The translations under genes were made by a program, and so were the position numbers. The notes under the pieces were generated by a model, which ran no database searches, was not told where the DNA came from, and saw nothing but the letters and a program-made list of their open reading frames with translations. A stretch of 64,000 bases of DNA from Streptomyces tendae (GTDB lineage Bacteria; Actinomycetota; Actinomycetes; Streptomycetales; Streptomycetaceae): assembly GCF_014650435.1 (NCBI RefSeq), contig NZ_BMUY01000005.1:372001-436000 (forward strand), written 5' to 3'. Below are positions 14,989 through 23,866 of the stretch, piece by piece (position 1 is the first letter of the stretch; every line of letters starts with the position of its first letter).

Positions 14989-16425
14989 ATGACCGAAGTG
15001 CTCCTGCTGCTGGTGGCGATCCTGCTCTCGCTCTTGTGCGGCGCCTTCGTCGCGGCCGAGTTCTCGCTGACCACCGTGGAACGCGGTGAGCTGGAGCGCG
15101 CGGCGGAGCGGGGCGAGCGGGGTGCGGCGAGCGCCCTCAAGGGCGTACGCAACCTGACCTTCCAGCTCTCCGGGGCCCAGCTCGGCATCACGGTCACCAA
15201 CCTGGTCGTCGGCATGCTCGCCGAACCCTCGGTCGCGGCGCTGATCGCGGGGCCGCTGGAGGACCTCGGGGTGTCGCGTTCGGCGGCGTCCTCCCTGGCG
15301 CTGGTGCTGGGCACCGCCCTGTCGACGGTCTTCCTGATGATCGTCGGCGAGCTGGTGCCGAAGAACTGGGCGATCTCCTCGCCCCTGGCCGTGGCCAAAC
15401 GGGTGGGCGGCCCGCAACGCTGGTTCAGCGCCGTCTTCCGGCCCTTCATCACCCACCTCAACAACACCGCCAACCGCGTCGTGCGCCGCTTCGGTGTGGA
15501 GCCCGCCGAGGAACTGGCGTCCGCGCGCGGGCCGCAGGAGCTGGCGGCGCTCGCCCGGCACTCCGCCAAGGAGGGCGCGCTGGAGCCCGACACCGCCGAG
15601 CTGTTCGTGCGCACGCTGAACCTGGCCGACCTGACGGCGCAGCAGGTGATGACCCCGCGCGTCCAGGTCGTGGCCCTCGACGCCCGGGCGACGTGCGAGG
15701 ACGTGGCGAACGCGACGCGGGCGACGGGACTGTCCCGGTTCCCGGTCTACCGGGACAGCCTCGACGCCGTGGTCGGGACCGCGCACGTCAAGGACGTGCT
15801 GGCGGTGCCCGCCGAGCGGCGGCCCGGGATGCCGGTCGCCGACCTGATGCGCGAACCGCTGCTCGTCCCCGAGTCGCTGACCGTGGACCGGCTCCTGGAC
15901 CGGCTCTCGGGGCGGCGCACGATGGCCGTGGTGATCGACGAGTACGGCGGTACGGCGGGGGTGGCCACGCTGGAGGACATCGTCGAGGAGGTCGTCGGCC
16001 AGGTGCGGGACGAGCACGATCCGCACGAGACGCCCGACCTGGACCCGGCCGGCACGGACGAGGCGGGGCACGCGCTGTACTGGGCGGACGGCTCCGCGCG
16101 CGTGGACCGGCTGGAACGGCTGGGGCTGCGGGTTCCCGAGGGACCGTACGAGACGGTGGCGGGGCTGGTCGCGGCGGGTCTCGGGCACATCCCCGTGGTG
16201 GGCGACAGTCTCGACGTCGCGGGCTGGCGGCTGGACGTGGTCGACGCCACGGGGCGCAGGGCCGCCCGGGTGCTGATGCACGCACCTCTCGACGACGCGG
16301 ACGACGCGGACAACGCGGCCGACTCGGACGGCGCGATCGACGGGGCCGACGGGACCGGTCGGCCGGACGCCGGTCCAGGCGACGGGTCAGGCGAGGCGGA
16401 GGACGAAGGGGAGGCCGGCCGGTGA
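14989..16425 (+). CDS. CNNM/CorC-family (hemolysin C-like) membrane protein 1
   Basis: A 478-residue membrane protein with the order DUF21/CNNM transmembrane domain (about residues 1-190), a CBS pair (about 215-340) and a CorC_HlyC domain (about 350-430). The first segment MTEVLLLLVAILLSLLCGAFV leads into AAEFSLTTVERGELE, and GELVPKNWAI marks the conserved third/fourth helix region. The family includes Mg2+/Co2+ and cation exporters. The last 45 residues are an unusually acidic Asp/Gly/Ala tail (DDADDADNAADSDG...). It overlaps its paralogue by four bases (GTGA), so the two are translationally coupled and may form a heteromer. Confidence 0.9.
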   Translation: MTEVLLLLVAILLSLLCGAFVAAEFSLTTVERGELERAAERGERGAASALKGVRNLTFQLSGAQLGITVTNLVVGMLAEPSVAALIAGPLEDLGVSRSAASSLALVLGTALSTVFLMIVGELVPKNWAISSPLAVAKRVGGPQRWFSAVFRPFITHLNNTANRVVRRFGVEPAEELASARGPQELAALARHSAKEGALEPDTAELFVRTLNLADLTAQQVMTPRVQVVALDARATCEDVANATRATGLSRFPVYRDSLDAVVGTAHVKDVLAVPAERRPGMPVADLMREPLLVPESLTVDRLLDRLSGRRTMAVVIDEYGGTAGVATLEDIVEEVVGQVRDEHDPHETPDLDPAGTDEAGHALYWADGSARVDRLERLGLRVPEGPYETVAGLVAAGLGHIPVVGDSLDVAGWRLDVVDATGRRAARVLMHAPLDDADDADNAADSDGAIDGADGTGRPDAGPGDGSGEAEDEGEAGR

Positions 16426-17435
16426 CCGCCGTACAGCTGCTGATCGGTCTGGCGACCCTGGTCGTCAACGCGTTCTTCGTGGGCGCCGAGTTCGCGCTGA
16501 TCTCCGTGCGCCGCAGCCAGGTGGAGCCGTACGCCGAAGAGGGTGACGCCCGGGCGAAGCGGGTGCTGTGGGGCCTGGAGCACGTGTCGGCGCTGCTGGC
16601 GGCGGCGCAGCTGGGCATCACGCTGTGCACGCTGGTCCTCGGCGTGGTCGCGGAACCGGCGATCGCGCATCTGCTGGAGCCGGTGTTCCACGCGGTGGGC
16701 GTGCCGTCGGGCGCCGGGCACGCGGTGTCCTTCGTGATCGCCCTCGCGCTGGCGACGTACCTGCACATGCTGCTCGGCGAGATGGTGCCGAAGAACATCG
16801 CGCTGGCCGAGCCGGTGCGCAGCGCGCTGGTCCTCGGGCCGCCGCTGGTGGCGCTGTCCCGGGCGTTGCGTCCGGTGATCTTCACGGTCAACGCCTTCGC
16901 GAACGGGCTGCTCAAGCTGCTCAGGGTGGAGGCCAAGAACGAGGTGGCGGCGACGTTCACGGACGCGGAGCTGGCGGAGATCGTCAAGGACGCCGGTGAG
17001 GCGGGGCTGATCGACGACCGGGCCAGGGAGCGGCTGCGCGACGCCCTGGAGCTGGGCCGCCGGCCGGTGCGGGACGTGGTGCTGCCGCTGGAGCGCGTCG
17101 TGCACGCGCGCGTGGGCATCACCCCGGAGCAGTTGGAGCGGCTGTCGGTGCAGTCGGGGTTCTCCCGCTTCCCGGTGGTGGACGACGGGCGGCGGATCGT
17201 CGGCTACCTGCACGTGAAGGACGCCCTGGACGCCTCGCCGCGGGACGTGCCGTTCCGCCTGCGGGACATGCGGCCCATCGCCCGGGTCCGCGAACGAACC
17301 CCGCTGGACGACGTACTGACCGCCATGCGGCGCAGCCGCACGCACCTGACGGCGGTCCTGGGCTCCGACGGGCGGCTGGCCGGACTGGTGACGATGGAGG
17401 ACGTCCTGCGGGAGCTGTTCGGGCAACGGGCGTGA
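16422..17435 (+). CDS. CNNM/CorC-family (hemolysin C-like) membrane protein 2
   Basis: A 337-residue paralogue of the upstream gene. It has the CNNM transmembrane domain (FFVGAEFALISVRRSQVE, LGEMVPKNIALAEP) and a CBS pair (GFSRFPVVDDGRRIVGYLHV, LTAVLGSDGRLAGLVTMEDVLRELFG), but it ends there, without the CorC_HlyC domain. The start is the GTG at 16422, inside the stop of the first gene. Such long/short tandem pairs are common in actinobacteria and suggest that one shared cytoplasmic domain serves both subunits. Confidence 0.9.
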   Translation: MTAVQLLIGLATLVVNAFFVGAEFALISVRRSQVEPYAEEGDARAKRVLWGLEHVSALLAAAQLGITLCTLVLGVVAEPAIAHLLEPVFHAVGVPSGAGHAVSFVIALALATYLHMLLGEMVPKNIALAEPVRSALVLGPPLVALSRALRPVIFTVNAFANGLLKLLRVEAKNEVAATFTDAELAEIVKDAGEAGLIDDRARERLRDALELGRRPVRDVVLPLERVVHARVGITPEQLERLSVQSGFSRFPVVDDGRRIVGYLHVKDALDASPRDVPFRLRDMRPIARVRERTPLDDVLTAMRRSRTHLTAVLGSDGRLAGLVTMEDVLRELFGQRA

Positions 17436-17530
17436 GCCCTTCGCGCCCCGAGCGCCCCGAGCGCCCGAGTGCCCCGCGCGCCCGGGCCGGCGCCCCGGAG
17501 GGCGACCGACCGGCGGGTATGTGCAGGGGA

Positions 17531-17536
17531 TAGCAT
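17531..17536 (+). promoter_or_regulatory. Candidate -10 element (TAGCAT) of the SGNH hydrolase gene
   Basis: TAGCAT lies 10 bases before the ATG at 17547. Transcription from it would start about 3-5 bases before the ATG, giving a leaderless or nearly leaderless message. No obvious -35 was picked out. Confidence 0.4.
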
Positions 17537-17546
17537 TTCCGTCGCC

Positions 17547-18329
17547 ATGCAGACGAACCCCACGTACACCAGTCTCGTCGCTGTCGGCGACTCCTTCACC
17601 GAGGGCATGTCGGACCTGCTGCCCGACGGCTCCTACCGGGGCTGGGCCGACCTGCTCGCCGCACGGATGGCGGCCCGCTCCCCCGGCTTCCGGTACGCCA
17701 ACCTCGCGGTGCGCGGCAAGCTGATCGGACAGATCGTCGACGAGCAGGTGGACGTGGCCGCGGCCATGGGCGCCGACGTGATCACACTGGTCGGCGGGCT
17801 CAACGACACACTGCGGCCCAAGTGCGACATGGCCCGGGTGCGGGACCTGCTCACGCAGGCGGTGGAACGGCTGGCGCCGCACTGCGAGCAGCTCGTGCTG
17901 ATGCGCAGTCCCGGTCGCCAGGGTCCCGTGCTGGAGCGGTTCCGGCCACGCATGGAGGCGCTGTTCGCGATCATCGACGACCTGTCCGCGCGGCACGGCG
18001 CCGTGGTCGTGGACCTGTACGGCGCCCGGTCGCTGGCCGATCCGCGCCTGTGGGACGTGGACCGGCTGCACCTGACCGCCGAGGGGCACCGCCGGGTCGC
18101 CGAGGCCGTGTGGCAGTCGCTCGGTTACGAGCCCGAGGACCCCGAGTGGCACGCGCCGGTCCCGCCGACGCCGCCACCGGGCTGGACGGCGCGCAGGACC
18201 GCCGACGTGCGGTTCGCCCGGCAGCACCTGCTGCCCTGGATAGGCCGCCGGCTGACCGGCCGCTCGTCCGGGGACGGCCTGCCGCCCAAGCGCCCGGACC
18301 TGCTCCCCTACGAGGACCCGGCGCGGTGA
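17547..18329 (+). CDS. SGNH/GDSL-type hydrolase (esterase-like)
   Basis: A 260-residue intracellular SGNH hydrolase. Block I is VAVGDSFTEGMSD with the nucleophile Ser, block III is GGLNDTLRP with the oxyanion Asn, and block V is DVDRLHLTAEGHRRVA with the catalytic Asp/His pair. The glycine of block II appears in NLAVRGKLIG. There is no signal peptide. The C-terminal 60 residues (PVPPTPPPGWTARR...) form a basic, proline-rich tail seen in Streptomyces homologues next to purB. The natural ester is unknown. Confidence 0.88.
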   Translation: MQTNPTYTSLVAVGDSFTEGMSDLLPDGSYRGWADLLAARMAARSPGFRYANLAVRGKLIGQIVDEQVDVAAAMGADVITLVGGLNDTLRPKCDMARVRDLLTQAVERLAPHCEQLVLMRSPGRQGPVLERFRPRMEALFAIIDDLSARHGAVVVDLYGARSLADPRLWDVDRLHLTAEGHRRVAEAVWQSLGYEPEDPEWHAPVPPTPPPGWTARRTADVRFARQHLLPWIGRRLTGRSSGDGLPPKRPDLLPYEDPAR

Positions 18330-18400
18330 TCCCCGGGCGCCGCGCGCCTTCGTAGGTTCCGACGAACAGCCCCGCGGCGCCGACCTGCACGAATCGCCAG

Positions 18401-18406
18401 TAGAAT
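18401..18406 (+). promoter_or_regulatory. Candidate -10 element (TAGAAT) of purB, placing the start codon at +1
   Basis: TAGAAT ends 8 bases before the GTG start of purB and no Shine-Dalgarno-like sequence lies between. The expected transcription start would fall at or within 2 bases of the GTG, so purB is probably translated from a leaderless mRNA. Confidence 0.5.
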
Positions 18407-18414
18407 CGGTCCAC

Positions 18415-19857
18415 GTGACTTCCGCTCCCGCCAAGCCCCGCATCCCGAACGTCCTCGCCGGACGCTACGCCTCCGCCGAGCTCGCCACGCTCTGGTCGCC
18501 CGAGCAGAAGGTGAAGCTGGAGCGGCAGCTCTGGCTCGCCGTGCTGCGTGCCCAGAAGGACCTGGGCATCGAGGTGCCCGACGCCGCGATCGCCGACTAC
18601 GAGCGTGTCCTCGACCAGGTCGACCTGGCCTCCATCGCCGAGCGCGAGAAGGTCACTCGGCACGACGTGAAGGCGCGGATCGAGGAGTTCAACGACCTCG
18701 CCGGGCACGAGCACGTGCACAAGGGCATGACCTCCCGCGACCTCACGGAGAACGTCGAGCAGCTGCAGGTCCGGCAGTCGCTGGAGCTGATCCGCGACCG
18801 TTCGGTGGCCGTGGCGGCCCGCCTCGGCAAGCTGGCCGGCGAGTACGCCGAGCTGGTGATGGCAGGCCGCTCGCACAACGTGGCCGCGCAGGCCACGACG
18901 CTGGGCAAGCGGTTCGCCACCGCCGCCGACGAGCTGCTGGTCGCCCACGGCCGGGTGGAGGAGCTGCTCGGCCGCTACCCGCTGCGCGGCATCAAGGGCC
19001 CGGTCGGCACCGCCCAGGACATGCTGGACCTGCTCGGCGGCGACGCGGGCAGGCTCGCCGAGCTGGAGCGGCGGATCGCCGGGCACCTGGGCTTCTCGCA
19101 GTCCTTCACCTCGGTCGGCCAGGTCTATCCGCGCTCCCTGGACTACGAGGTGGTCACCGCGCTGGTGCAGCTGGCGGCGGCGCCGTCCTCGCTGGCCAAG
19201 ACCATCCGGCTGATGGCCGGGCACGAGCTGGTCACCGAGGGCTTCAAGCCCGGCCAGGTCGGCTCGTCCGCGATGCCGCACAAGATGAACACCCGCTCCT
19301 GCGAGCGCGTCAACGGCCTGATGGTGATCCTGCGCGGCTACGCCTCGATGACCGGTGAGCTGGCGGGCGACCAGTGGAACGAGGGCGACGTGTCCTGCTC
19401 CGTGGTGCGCCGCGTGGCCCTCCCCGACGCGTTCTTCGCCCTCGACGGGCTGCTGGAGACCTTCCTGACCGTGCTCGACGAGTTCGGTGCCTTCCCGGCC
19501 GTCGTGGCCCGCGAGCTGGACCGCTACCTTCCGTTCCTGGCCACCACCAAGGTGCTGATGGGCGCGGTGCGCGCCGGGGTCGGCCGCGAGGTCGCGCACG
19601 AGGCCATCAAGGAGCACGCGGTCGCCTCCGCGCTGGCCATGCGCGAGCAGGGCGCCGAGCGCAACGAGCTGCTGGACAAGCTGGCCGCCGACGATCGCAT
19701 CCCGCTGGACCGTGCCGCCCTGGACGCTCTGATGGCCGACAAGCTCTCCTTCACCGGTGCGGCGGCCGACCAGGTCGGTGCCGTCGTCGGCCGGATCGAG
19801 GAGATCGTCAAGCAGCACCCGGAGGCCGCCGGATACACCCCCGGGGCGATCCTCTGA
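18415..19857 (+). CDS. purB: Adenylosuccinate lyase
   Basis: Cleaves SAICAR and adenylosuccinate, two fumarate-releasing steps of purine synthesis. The product is 480 residues from the GTG at 18415. Superfamily signatures are present: HEHVHKGMTSRDLTEN (first conserved region), GRSHNVAAQATTLGKR with the catalytic His, and the flexible signature loop GSSAMPHKMNTRSCER from residue 283. The length and the SRDL form match the longer actinobacterial PurB. The next gene starts within its stop codon. Confidence 0.96.
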   Translation: MTSAPAKPRIPNVLAGRYASAELATLWSPEQKVKLERQLWLAVLRAQKDLGIEVPDAAIADYERVLDQVDLASIAEREKVTRHDVKARIEEFNDLAGHEHVHKGMTSRDLTENVEQLQVRQSLELIRDRSVAVAARLGKLAGEYAELVMAGRSHNVAAQATTLGKRFATAADELLVAHGRVEELLGRYPLRGIKGPVGTAQDMLDLLGGDAGRLAELERRIAGHLGFSQSFTSVGQVYPRSLDYEVVTALVQLAAAPSSLAKTIRLMAGHELVTEGFKPGQVGSSAMPHKMNTRSCERVNGLMVILRGYASMTGELAGDQWNEGDVSCSVVRRVALPDAFFALDGLLETFLTVLDEFGAFPAVVARELDRYLPFLATTKVLMGAVRAGVGREVAHEAIKEHAVASALAMREQGAERNELLDKLAADDRIPLDRAALDALMADKLSFTGAAADQVGAVVGRIEEIVKQHPEAAGYTPGAIL

Positions 19858-20417
19858 CCCGCTTCACCCGGGCCGAGCTGGAGGCCGCCCGCGACCGTCT
19901 CGTACCGGACGTCGTCGCGGACGGCCTCCGCGTGCTGTTCTGCGGCATCAACCCCGGTCTGATGACGGCGGTGACGGGCCACCACTTCGCCCGTCCCGGC
20001 AACCGCTTCTGGCCGGTCCTGCACCTGTCGGGGTTCACACCGAGGCTGCTGAAGCCGTCGGAGCAGGGCGAGTTGCCCGCGTACGGACTGGGCATCACGA
20101 ACGTGGTGGCGCGGGCCAGCGCGCGGGCGGACGAGCTGACCGCCGAGGAGTACCGGGAGGGCGGCCGGCTGCTGGCGCGGAAGGTGGCGCGGCTGCGGCC
20201 CGGTTGGCTGGCGGTCGTGGGTGTCACCGCCTACCGGGCGGCGTTCGACGAGCCGAAGGCCCGGGTGGGTCCGCAGGAGCGGACCTTCGGGAGCACGCGG
20301 GTGTGGGTGCTGCCCAATCCCAGCGGGCTCAACGCGCACTGGACGGCGCAGACGATGGCGGAGGAGTTCGCCCGGTTGCGGGTCGCGGCGGAGCCACGGT
20401 CGCAGGCGCAGGCGTGA
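19854..20417 (+). CDS. mug: G/U mismatch-specific (Mug-type) DNA glycosylase, apparent CTG start
   Basis: A uracil-DNA-glycosylase superfamily protein that removes uracil or ethenocytosine from mismatches. The core motif is VLFCGINPGLMTAVTGHHFARPGNRFWP (the active-site GINPG plus the FARPGNRFW block), and the C-terminal motif is VLPNPSGLNAHWT, both typical of Mug. No ATG, GTG or TTG is in frame between the stop-free region inside purB and the motif. The most likely start is the CTG at 19854, overlapping the purB stop as CTGA, about 8 bases after a GGGG. This gives 187 residues. A start further upstream inside purB cannot be excluded. Confidence 0.85.
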   Translation: MTRFTRAELEAARDRLVPDVVADGLRVLFCGINPGLMTAVTGHHFARPGNRFWPVLHLSGFTPRLLKPSEQGELPAYGLGITNVVARASARADELTAEEYREGGRLLARKVARLRPGWLAVVGVTAYRAAFDEPKARVGPQERTFGSTRVWVLPNPSGLNAHWTAQTMAEEFARLRVAAEPRSQAQA

Positions 20418-20420
20418 CGG

Positions 20421-20861
20421 TCACGGTGGTGCCTCCTGGGTGACCACCGCCAGCAGCCGCACCTCGTCCGTCTCGTCGCGGTCGGCGACGGCCACCGCGA
20501 CCCAGCGGCCGGTGCCGGCGGCCTCCCAGACGTACGCCGCGCGGGCGCCGGCGCTCAGGCCGGCCCACGGCTCGGGTATCTCCTCCCGCTCGGTCCGCAG
20601 CAGGACCGTCTGCAGGTTGACGGGGTCCGTCTCGCCCCAGCGCGGGGCGAGTCGCTCGTAGAGGGCGTCCCGGTCCTTCTCGTACTGCTCGATGGTCGCC
20701 GCCCGCTCCCCCGGGTCACGGCCGCTCAGGCCGCGGCTGCTCTCCAGCACCGCCGTGAAGTGCCCGGGAGCCGCGGTGCCCCCGTCCGACGGGCCGTGCT
20801 CCGCCGGGAAGGGCCGGAAGCACAGCTCGTCGACGAGGGCGAGGTGCCGCGCGATGTTCAT
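20421..20861 (-). CDS. Conserved hypothetical protein
   Basis: A 146-residue soluble protein that I do not recognise. It begins MNIARHLALVDELCFRPFP, has a central YEKDRDALYERLAPRWGETD segment and a C-terminal strand-rich part (AAYVWEAAGTGRWVAVAVADRDE). There is no signal peptide, membrane helix or clear catalytic motif. The stop is three bases from the convergent mug stop. It lies 67 bases upstream of, and on the same strand as, the ABC transporter end but is probably separate. Confidence 0.6.
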   Translation of the reverse strand: MNIARHLALVDELCFRPFPAEHGPSDGGTAAPGHFTAVLESSRGLSGRDPGERAATIEQYEKDRDALYERLAPRWGETDPVNLQTVLLRTEREEIPEPWAGLSAGARAAYVWEAAGTGRWVAVAVADRDETDEVRLLAVVTQEAPP

Positions 20862-20928
20862 GGGTCCAGTAAACCCGCCGCCACTGACAATTGGCGGGGC
20901 GTCAGCCGCCGCCGCGTTCGGCCGGTGG

Positions 20929-21654
20929 TCAGGCGTCGCGGCGGCGCAGCCGCCAGAATCCGCCGAGGAGGGCGACCACGGCCCACAGCGCGGTCACCGT
21001 GAGCCCCGTCCAGGGTCCCAGGGTCCCGTCGTACGTCCGGTACAGGACGATCTGGCCGGCCTTGTCCGGCAGGAAGTCGGCGACGGTGCCCGCCGCGTCC
21101 CCGATCACGAAGGAGACGACGAGGATGAACGGGATCAGGGTGGACAGGGTGGCCACGCCACTGCGGAACAGGGCGGTGAGCCCGGCCGCGAACAGGGCCA
21201 TGAGCATGAGGTAGACGCCGCAGCCGACGACGCCCCTGACCTGCTCGCCGACGGTGAGTGCGTCCGCCGCCGTGCCGAGACCCGCACGCGCGGCGAGCAG
21301 GGCGGCGAGTGCGGTGACCAGCCCCACCCCGAGGGCCGGTACGGCGACGACCACCAGCTTCGCCGCGAACCACCGCCCCCGCTGCGGAACCGCGGCCAGG
21401 GTGAGCCGGATCCCGTTGCCCTGGTACTCGCTGGAGACGACGACGGCTCCGTAGGCGACGGCCGCGATCTGGCCCGGCATCACTCCGGACAGGGCCATGA
21501 ACAGCGGGTCGAAGTCCGGGTCGGAGGTGTCGGACACCCCCGCCAGTGCGGAGAAGGCCGTGGTGACGGCGAACAGGGCCAGCAGGGTGCCGCACAGCGA
21601 GCGCAGCGTGAGCACCTTGAGCGCCTCGGCGCGCAGGACGGGCGTGAGGTTCAT
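20929..21654 (-). CDS. ABC-2-type transporter permease
   Basis: A 241-residue integral membrane protein with about six hydrophobic segments, starting MNLTPVLRAEALKVLTLRSL. The motif SSEYQGNGIRLTLAAVPQR is the usual cytoplasmic EYxxGT/IR loop of ABC-2 permeases. Its start overlaps the stop of the ATPase gene by 4 bases (ATGA), so the two form one exporter. The last bases encode WRLRRRDA. Its neighbour on the other side is a divergent histidine kinase/response regulator, a frequent arrangement for antibiotic-responsive exporters. Confidence 0.9.
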   Translation of the reverse strand: MNLTPVLRAEALKVLTLRSLCGTLLALFAVTTAFSALAGVSDTSDPDFDPLFMALSGVMPGQIAAVAYGAVVVSSEYQGNGIRLTLAAVPQRGRWFAAKLVVVAVPALGVGLVTALAALLAARAGLGTAADALTVGEQVRGVVGCGVYLMLMALFAAGLTALFRSGVATLSTLIPFILVVSFVIGDAAGTVADFLPDKAGQIVLYRTYDGTLGPWTGLTVTALWAVVALLGGFWRLRRRDA

Positions 21655-22577
21655 CGTCGGGCCTCCTTGGGCTGTGCGGCGAACTCGGTCTCGGCGGCGG
21701 TCAGGTCGAGGTATGCCTGTTCCAGCGTGCCTTCGTCCGAGGCCAGTTCGAGGACGGGCACACCCGCGCCGGACACGATCCGGCCGATGTCGTCCACGCG
21801 CGCGTGCTGCACGGTCCAGTACCCGTCGTCGTGCTCCACGGCGTCGTGGCCGTGCCGGGCGAGTGCGGCTTTCAGAGCGGTCGCGTCCGACGTCCGCACA
21901 CGGACCCGTGGCCGCACGCGCGCGTCGATGAAGTCCCGCATCGGCGTGTCGGCCAGCAGGCGGCCCCGGCCGAGGACGACCAGGTGGTCGGCGAAGGACG
22001 CGGTCTCGTTCATCAGGTGACTGGAGACCAGGACCGTGCGCCCCTCGGCCGCCATCCGGCGCAGCAGTTCGCGGATCCAGATGATGCCCTCGGGGTCCAG
22101 CCCGTTGGACGGCTCGTCCAGCATCACCACTTCGGGATCGCCCAGCAACGCGGCGGCGATGCCCAGCCGCTGGCGCATGCCCAGGGAGAACGCCTTCACC
22201 CGGCTGCGGGCCACGGACGCGATGCCCGTCTCCTCCATCACCTCGTCGACCCGCCGCGCGGGGACGCGGTTGCTCGCCGCCAGGACACGCAGGTGGTTCC
22301 GGGCGGTGCGCGAGCCGTGGGCGGCGTCCGCGTCGAGCAGGGCGCCGACGTGCCGCAACGGCTCGTGGAGCGTGGTGTACGCGCGTCCGCCGACGGTCGC
22401 GGTCCCGGAGGTGGCCCGGTCCAGACCCAGGACGAGCCGCATGGTGGTGGACTTGCCGGCGCCGTTGGGGCCGAGGAAGCCGGTGACGTGGCCGGGACGC
22501 ACCGTGAAGGTGAGGTCGTCGACGGCTCGCCGGGTGCCGTACTCCTTGGTGAGGTTGTGGACGTCGATGGTGGTCAT
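21651..22577 (-). CDS. ABC transporter ATP-binding protein
   Basis: A 308-residue ATPase of the DrrA/BcrA-like class. Walker A is GPNGAGKST at 36-44, the signature is FSLGMRQRLGIAAAL, Walker B is VVMLDEPSNGLDP and the switch is in VSSHLMNE. The C-terminal ~90 residues (ARVRPRVRVRTSDATALK...) are the usual accessory domain of this family. It partners the coupled permease. The start at 22577 is 108 bases from the divergent kinase gene, so the transporter is likely controlled by that two-component system. Confidence 0.93.
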   Translation of the reverse strand: MTTIDVHNLTKEYGTRRAVDDLTFTVRPGHVTGFLGPNGAGKSTTMRLVLGLDRATSGTATVGGRAYTTLHEPLRHVGALLDADAAHGSRTARNHLRVLAASNRVPARRVDEVMEETGIASVARSRVKAFSLGMRQRLGIAAALLGDPEVVMLDEPSNGLDPEGIIWIRELLRRMAAEGRTVLVSSHLMNETASFADHLVVLGRGRLLADTPMRDFIDARVRPRVRVRTSDATALKAALARHGHDAVEHDDGYWTVQHARVDDIGRIVSGAGVPVLELASDEGTLEQAYLDLTAAETEFAAQPKEARR

Positions 22578-22685
22578 GGCAGCAGCGTGCCGGTCGGGGC
22601 GGGGCGTTGGCCTCCCCCGCCGGTGGAGACCGCCTCCCCCGCGCGGGGGAGGCCCGGTGTCGGTGGCGGCTGACACGATGGGCGC

Positions 22686-23852
22686 ATGGTCGGCTTGCTG
22701 CGCCCGTTCGGCCGGGCGGTGACGTACACACGATGGCTGCATCTGTTCATGGCCGTGGTGTGGCCGGCCATGTGGATCTTCGTCGACGAGCCGTGGGCCT
22801 TCGCGTCGGTGGTGCCGCTGGCGCTCGCCGGTCTGCTGCCCTGGATGCGGGTGGTCGAGGGCGTACAGGCCAGGCTGCTGCTGACCGGCCGCCGGCCGGA
22901 CGAGGCGAACCCGGACATCGTCGTGGCGCCGTCCGTGACCTGGGCCGACCGCGGACGCACGGTCGTGTGGCTGGAGGCTCGCCTGCTCATCGGCTCCTGT
23001 GTCGCGATGCTCACGGTGCAGTTGCCCGTCCTCGCCGTCGATCTGGTGAACGCTGCGCGGGGCGGCCAGCAGGGGCACGGCTCGTACGTCCCCCTCACCG
23101 GAGAGCACTGGTGGTACGGCCTGCTCGCGCCGCTGCCGCTCCTGCTGCTCCCGGCGGTCGTCGTCGGCTCCGGGGAGCTGATCACCCGGCTCGCCCGCCG
23201 CCTCCTGGGACCGTCCGCCGCCGAGCGGCTCACCGCCCTGGAGGAACGCACCGAGCAACTCCTGGAACGCAACCGCATCGCCCGCGAGCTGCACGACTCC
23301 ATCGGCCACGCGCTGACCGTGGCCGTCGTCCAGGCGGGGGCCGCCCGCGCGGCGAACAGCCCGGAGTTCACCGGCCGGGCCCTGACGGCGATCGAGGAGA
23401 CGGGCCGGGCCGCGCTGGAGGACCTGGAGCGGGTGCTCGGCGTCCTGCGGGAGGCGGAGCGGCCGGTGAGCGCGCGGCCCACGCTCGTGGACGCCGACCG
23501 TCTCCTGGAGTCCGCCCGTGCCTCGGGCGCCAAGGTCGACGCCGAGGTCACCGGCCCGCTGGAGACCCTGCCGGGTCCGGTCTCGCGCGAGGGCTACCGC
23601 ATCCTGCAGGAGGCGCTGACCAATGTGCTGCGGCACGCGGGTGCCGTGCCGACCCGGGTGCGGGTCGGGGTCGCGGACGGCGCGCTCACTCTGGAGGTGC
23701 GCAACCCGTTGCCGGACGGGAGGGCCGCGCCCGGTCGCGGCAGCGGACTGCGCGGGATACGCGAGCGGGCCGCGCTGCTGGGCGGGCGGGCGCGCACGGG
23801 CCCGGACGGTGCCGGAGACTGGGAGGTACGCGTCGAGCTGCCACCGGGCTGA
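22686..23852 (+). CDS. Sensor histidine kinase (HisKA_3, NarL-type partner)
   Basis: A 388-residue kinase with four N-terminal transmembrane helices (about residues 15-55 and 100-165). A HisKA_3 dimerisation domain with His203 in RIARELHDSIGHAL follows, then a HATPase domain whose N-box is LQEALTNVLRHAG and G-box RGSGLRGIRERAALLGG. It autophosphorylates and passes phosphate to the response regulator encoded 14 bases downstream. The signal is unknown; the divergent ABC exporter suggests envelope or drug stress. Confidence 0.93.
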   Translation: MVGLLRPFGRAVTYTRWLHLFMAVVWPAMWIFVDEPWAFASVVPLALAGLLPWMRVVEGVQARLLLTGRRPDEANPDIVVAPSVTWADRGRTVVWLEARLLIGSCVAMLTVQLPVLAVDLVNAARGGQQGHGSYVPLTGEHWWYGLLAPLPLLLLPAVVVGSGELITRLARRLLGPSAAERLTALEERTEQLLERNRIARELHDSIGHALTVAVVQAGAARAANSPEFTGRALTAIEETGRAALEDLERVLGVLREAERPVSARPTLVDADRLLESARASGAKVDAEVTGPLETLPGPVSREGYRILQEALTNVLRHAGAVPTRVRVGVADGALTLEVRNPLPDGRAAPGRGSGLRGIRERAALLGGRARTGPDGAGDWEVRVELPPG

Positions 23853-23854
23853 TC

Positions 23855-23860
23855 TAGGCT
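23855..23860 (+). promoter_or_regulatory. Candidate internal -10 (TAGGCT) in front of the response regulator
   Basis: TAGGCT ends 6 bases before the ATG at 23867 and no ribosome-binding site lies between. This would allow a leaderless transcript of the response regulator in addition to read-through from the kinase gene. Confidence 0.35.
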
Positions 23861-23866
23861 GGCCGG

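Noticed and set aside
15747..18443. An 898-codon minus-strand open frame opposite the CNNM-type genes and the SGNH gene
   Set aside because: Its composition is His/Gln/Arg-rich low complexity and the opposite strand carries three clear genes.
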